Assembly (NCBI GenBank): GCA_938049325.1 | Contig: CALICC010000425.1 | Location: 1 to 5,892, forward strand | DNA length: 5,892 nt | Source of the DNA: an uncultured Ilumatobacter sp. | GTDB lineage: Bacteria > Actinomycetota > Acidimicrobiia > Acidimicrobiales > Ilumatobacteraceae | Direction: 5' to 3' | Shown: positions 5,201 through 5,892 of the stretch, one piece after another | Numbering within the stretch: position 1 is the first letter of the stretch | Layout: each line of letters opens with the position of its first letter | Notes under the pieces: model-generated | Told to the model about the DNA's origin: nothing | Seen by the model: the letters and a program-made list of their open reading frames with translations, nothing else | The model's database searches: none | Translations under genes and position numbers: made by a program

Positions 5201-5892
5201 AGAATCTCGACGACGGGCAGGTCGCCAACACGGCGTCCGTCACGGCCGATTCGCCGCTGGGCGTCGAGGTCGACGACACCGACGACGAATTGATCGTGCT
5301 CCAGCAATCGCCCAGCGTCGACATCGTCAAGTCGCACGATGCGGCGCCCACGATCGACGCCGACTCCAGCGGGGTCATCAGCGAAGGCGACACCATCACC
5401 TATCGATTCGTGGTGACAAACAACGGCAACGTGAGCCTCGACACGCTCGTGGTCGACGATCCGCTCACCGGCCCCGCCACCTGTGACGACACGGTGCTGG
5501 CTCCCGGAGCGTCCACCGACTGTTCGGTCACGTACGTCGTCAGCCCGGCCAACGGCGCCGCCGGAGTGATCAACAACACCGCAACGGCGACTGCCGAGAG
5601 CCCGTCCGGTGCCGAAGCGACCGATTCCGACTCTGACGTCGTGACCGTTGCACCACCTCCGTCGATCTCGGTATCGAAGGGTTTGGTCGGCATCAACGGC
5701 GCCGGTGGTGGCTTCCTCGACACGTGGGAGGCAGGCGACACGCTCAACTACGAATTCGTCGTGACCAACACCGGGGGAGCACCGCTCGACCCGGTGTCCA
5801 TCTCCGACACGGTCATCGCCGCGGCCGACATCTCGTGTGCGGCCACATCACTGGCGCCGGGCGCGTCCACCACCTGCACGGGCGACTACGTC
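2068..5892 (+). CDS. Large secreted DUF11-repeat surface protein (3' end outside the window)
   Basis: The frame is open for 1,275 codons from the ATG at 2068 to the window edge with no stop, so the protein is longer than shown. Residues 1-45 form a signal peptide (basic n-region, hydrophobic stretch at 20-36, ASA cleavage motif at 43-45). Residues about 48-253 are an unassigned all-beta-looking domain with one cysteine pair (206, 216). From about 256 to the edge are seven Ig-like repeats of the DUF11/DUF7507 (TIGR01451) kind. Their marks are a strand-one Lys, an ENTG or TNTG-like turn, a VTDTL-like strand, and an N-[TEI]-A/S strand near the end. A jelly-roll-like domain (about 324-478) interrupts repeat 1. 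The protein is very rich in Thr, Asp, Ser and Val, poor in Lys/Arg and clearly acidic. By family knowledge such proteins are exported and act as surface stalks or adhesins; the substrate or partner is unknown, and any C-terminal anchor (sortase motif, membrane helix) would lie outside the window. Its own divergent promoter region precedes it. Confidence 0.9.
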   Translation, partial: MNSQSKVERRVPWSRSRRGLVTTLVALQAVAVIAVAPQLSSPASAAAVDLTGAWAGNAAAGPWTASTPIGLGVSAVATSPAGGSFAFTGTQTLQSPFNGLPDPFPYSADYVPDHESFAAVASWPDTTSTGTLTFTFSEPVLNPILHVDRFGGTQADSTANSSIFTLVTPGTMTKLAGVDHLVVDAAGTSFQRTVGTLLDATATASCSANGTLGTACGSIQINGTFTEIEFEWRGAGSNIAAADGIELTWELVGIPEVAFSKTSDADAPLLDGQVVNYEIVVENTASAPIPDLEVTDLLPSGLVYVPNSTTATYDTSTSSDTSLFLDTFEAGLTPWNQDDNDDTNDDVNVLSNDGSNRLHIQDDNAGAWRAVGDLTSFDSAILTFDFRRFGLEPGDFIEIYAATDVSGVSTTNANCSTSSSWTQIGNIPRLQQTDPGYQTGTFVLPAAFLTANPGVCFFTPPILTDGDDFLFDNIQVIGTTITNSTVVLDNDPGTAIPALADGTPDPGVLVGPADSVNLTSANTLTITFQAVVDFSTLPQDAEDLTNESVVDAPNLPSSETATVTDPLSVADLSVVKSDSGTVLPGGQITYTIEVENLGPTAAVNTVVTDTPDANVTIDSVSSSQGGCTVFPCDLGDIPFGDTATITVLATVDAGAPATGTVGTDGNEPGVGDCVGADLCNIASASSDSLDWDTTNNTDDEPTNVVAPEIEIVKSAGTPTDNGDGTFDVDYTVTVSNTGQAPGTYDVTDTLTTATGITSAVTAGPTYDAGASTDASAETPGALPALVTGGTIDNGSTDVFVYTVRFTVAPTAPVPDPCSDPTGSHGADNDAATSTGATDEACVDLDVPRLELDKSLSGYDDVDGDGQVSEGDELQFDFLIENTGNTSISAIDLQDANPGVTVTCPATTTGGAAYGDTLAAGDSITCTGTYDVLQTDVDDAEVVNTASVTGTPSGGQLPPVPPSAVTTPINQNPSILLTKENTSGTGPFNDGDPIVYRFTVENTGDVSLSNVTLSDTLLTGATFTCATDLAVGASTTCDVTYNVTQQNLDDGQVANTASVTADSPLGVEVDDTDDELIVLQQSPSVDIVKSHDAAPTIDADSSGVISEGDTITYRFVVTNNGNVSLDTLVVDDPLTGPATCDDTVLAPGASTDCSVTYVVSPANGAAGVINNTATATAESPSGAEATDSDSDVVTVAPPPSISVSKGLVGINGAGGGFLDTWEAGDTLNYEFVVTNTGGAPLDPVSISDTVIAAADISCAATSLAPGASTTCTGDYV
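2209..2826 (+). other. N-terminal beta-rich domain of unknown role
   Basis: Residues about 48-253 lie between the signal peptide and the first repeat. The segment TLTFTFSEPVLNPILHVDRF (142-161) and the closing EFEWRGAG...DGIELTWELVG strands (about 229-253) look like a beta-sandwich. Cys206 and Cys216 may form a disulfide in a Ser/Ala/Gly loop. I recall similar FSEPV-NP-LH segments at the N-termini of other bacterial repeat surface proteins, but I do not recognise a named family. Confidence 0.5.
3037..3501 (+). other. Jelly-roll/MAM-like domain inserted within repeat 1
   Basis: Residues about 324-478 open with FLDTFEAGLTPW, then a D/N-rich stretch (336-348). Next come a strand with RLHIQDD, the pair ILTFDFRRFGLEPGDFIEIY (381-400), the SSWTQIGNI strand (418-426) and a closing DDFLFDNIQVIG (467-478). 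This order resembles the concanavalin-like sandwich (MAM/laminin-G type) often found in surface proteins, with D-F-DNI-V as the typical last strand. Cys415 and Cys456 may pair. It splits a DUF11 unit: strands up to VYVPNSTT (303-310) come before it, and the unit's closing segment (about 485-560) comes after. The role is probably ligand or glycan binding; this is inference. Confidence 0.6.
4645..4680 (+). other. EF-hand-like calcium loop in repeat 4
   Basis: Residues 860-871 (DVDGDGQVSEGD) fit the 12-residue EF-hand/dockerin loop: Asp at positions 1, 3 and 5, Gly at 6, a hydrophobic residue at 8, Ser at 9 and Asp at 12. The loop lies between the first strand and the ELQFDFLIENTGN strand. Calcium binding is inferred from the motif. 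Confidence 0.65.
5356..5391 (+). other. EF-hand-like calcium loop in repeat 6
   Basis: Residues 1097-1108 (DADSSGVISEGD) keep Asp at positions 1 and 3, Ser at 5, Gly at 6, Ile at 8, Ser at 9 and Asp at 12. This matches the repeat 4 loop in place and in its SEGD ending. Repeats 5 (NDGD, 988-991) and 7 (EAGD, 1221-1224) keep only the end of the motif. Confidence 0.6.

Larger units (their letters stand above)
2833..5892 (+). repeat. Seven tandem DUF11/DUF7507 Ig-like protein repeats
   Basis: Approximate residue spans are: R1 256-560 (interrupted by an inserted domain), R2 570-704, R3 708-845, R4 847-970, R5 972-1080, R6 1082-1196, R7 1198 to the edge. Repeated landmarks are the strand-one Lys (261, 576, 713, 853, 978, 1088, 1204), an Asp in the VTD/LSD-like strand (296, 609, 748, 894, 1014, 1130, 1247) and an Asn opening the last strand (546, 680, 828, 943, 1054, 1170). 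R4-R7 share a closing LAxGxSxTC-like motif (917-925, 1028-1036, 1144-1152, 1262-1270) whose Cys pairs with one 12-22 residues earlier. R1-R3 are more divergent and lack this motif, so the array is a mix of older DUF11-like and more uniform DUF7507-like units. DNA identity between units looks low by eye, arguing against recent duplication. Confidence 0.85.

Noticed and set aside
4390..5337. Minus-strand frame of 315 codons
   Set aside because: Arg/Val/Gly/Asp-rich antisense frame over clear DUF7507 repeats; no ribosome site or known domain.

Overview
The window (5,892 bases, GC-rich, third codon positions mostly G or C) looks like chromosome from a high-GC actinobacterium. The codon style (very frequent GTCGAC, ACG, TCG and GAC), the actinobacterial type of LeuA and a giant acidic DUF11-repeat secreted protein would fit marine or soil Acidimicrobiia such as Ilumatobacter. 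That taxonomic placement is inference from general resemblance, not a database result.

Layout. Bases 1-37 lie beyond the leuA stop and show nothing recognisable. Bases 38-1783 on the minus strand are a complete leuA (2-isopropylmalate synthase, first committed step of leucine synthesis). Its 5' leader occupies about 1784-1929 and is a compact leucine-sensing module. Read on the minus strand, it has a putative promoter, an apparently leaderless 11-codon GTG-start ORF encoding MTSTRELLLLL-stop, a perfect 10-bp hairpin starting inside the stop codon, a GC-rich hairpin followed by T5-GC-T5 (terminator), then the GGAG ribosome site and the leuA ATG. This is the architecture of ribosome-mediated attenuation. 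The run of Leu codons is also exactly complementary to the leuA Shine-Dalgarno region over six bases, so a translational layer is possible.

Bases 1930-2067 are a divergent intergenic region. It holds the leuA promoter on one strand. On the other strand it holds a TACACT -10-like hexamer lying in the centre of one perfect inverted repeat and overlapping a second.

From 2068 on the plus strand to the window edge, one reading frame stays open for 1,275 codons with no stop. It starts with a basic n-region and signal peptide, followed by an all-beta N-terminal domain. Then come seven DUF11/DUF7507-type Ig-like repeats; a jelly-roll/MAM-like domain is inserted inside the first and the last is cut by the window edge. 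It is most likely a very large secreted or surface-attached stalk or adhesin protein. Two repeats carry EF-hand-like calcium loops, the last four carry a conserved cysteine pair, and all complete repeats carry a Lys...Asp...Asn pattern that could support intramolecular isopeptide bonds.

The two genes are divergent and have no evident functional link. The most informative element is the leuA leader; the most speculative is the cross-linking chemistry of the repeat protein. No mobile element, CRISPR array, tRNA or rRNA was seen.
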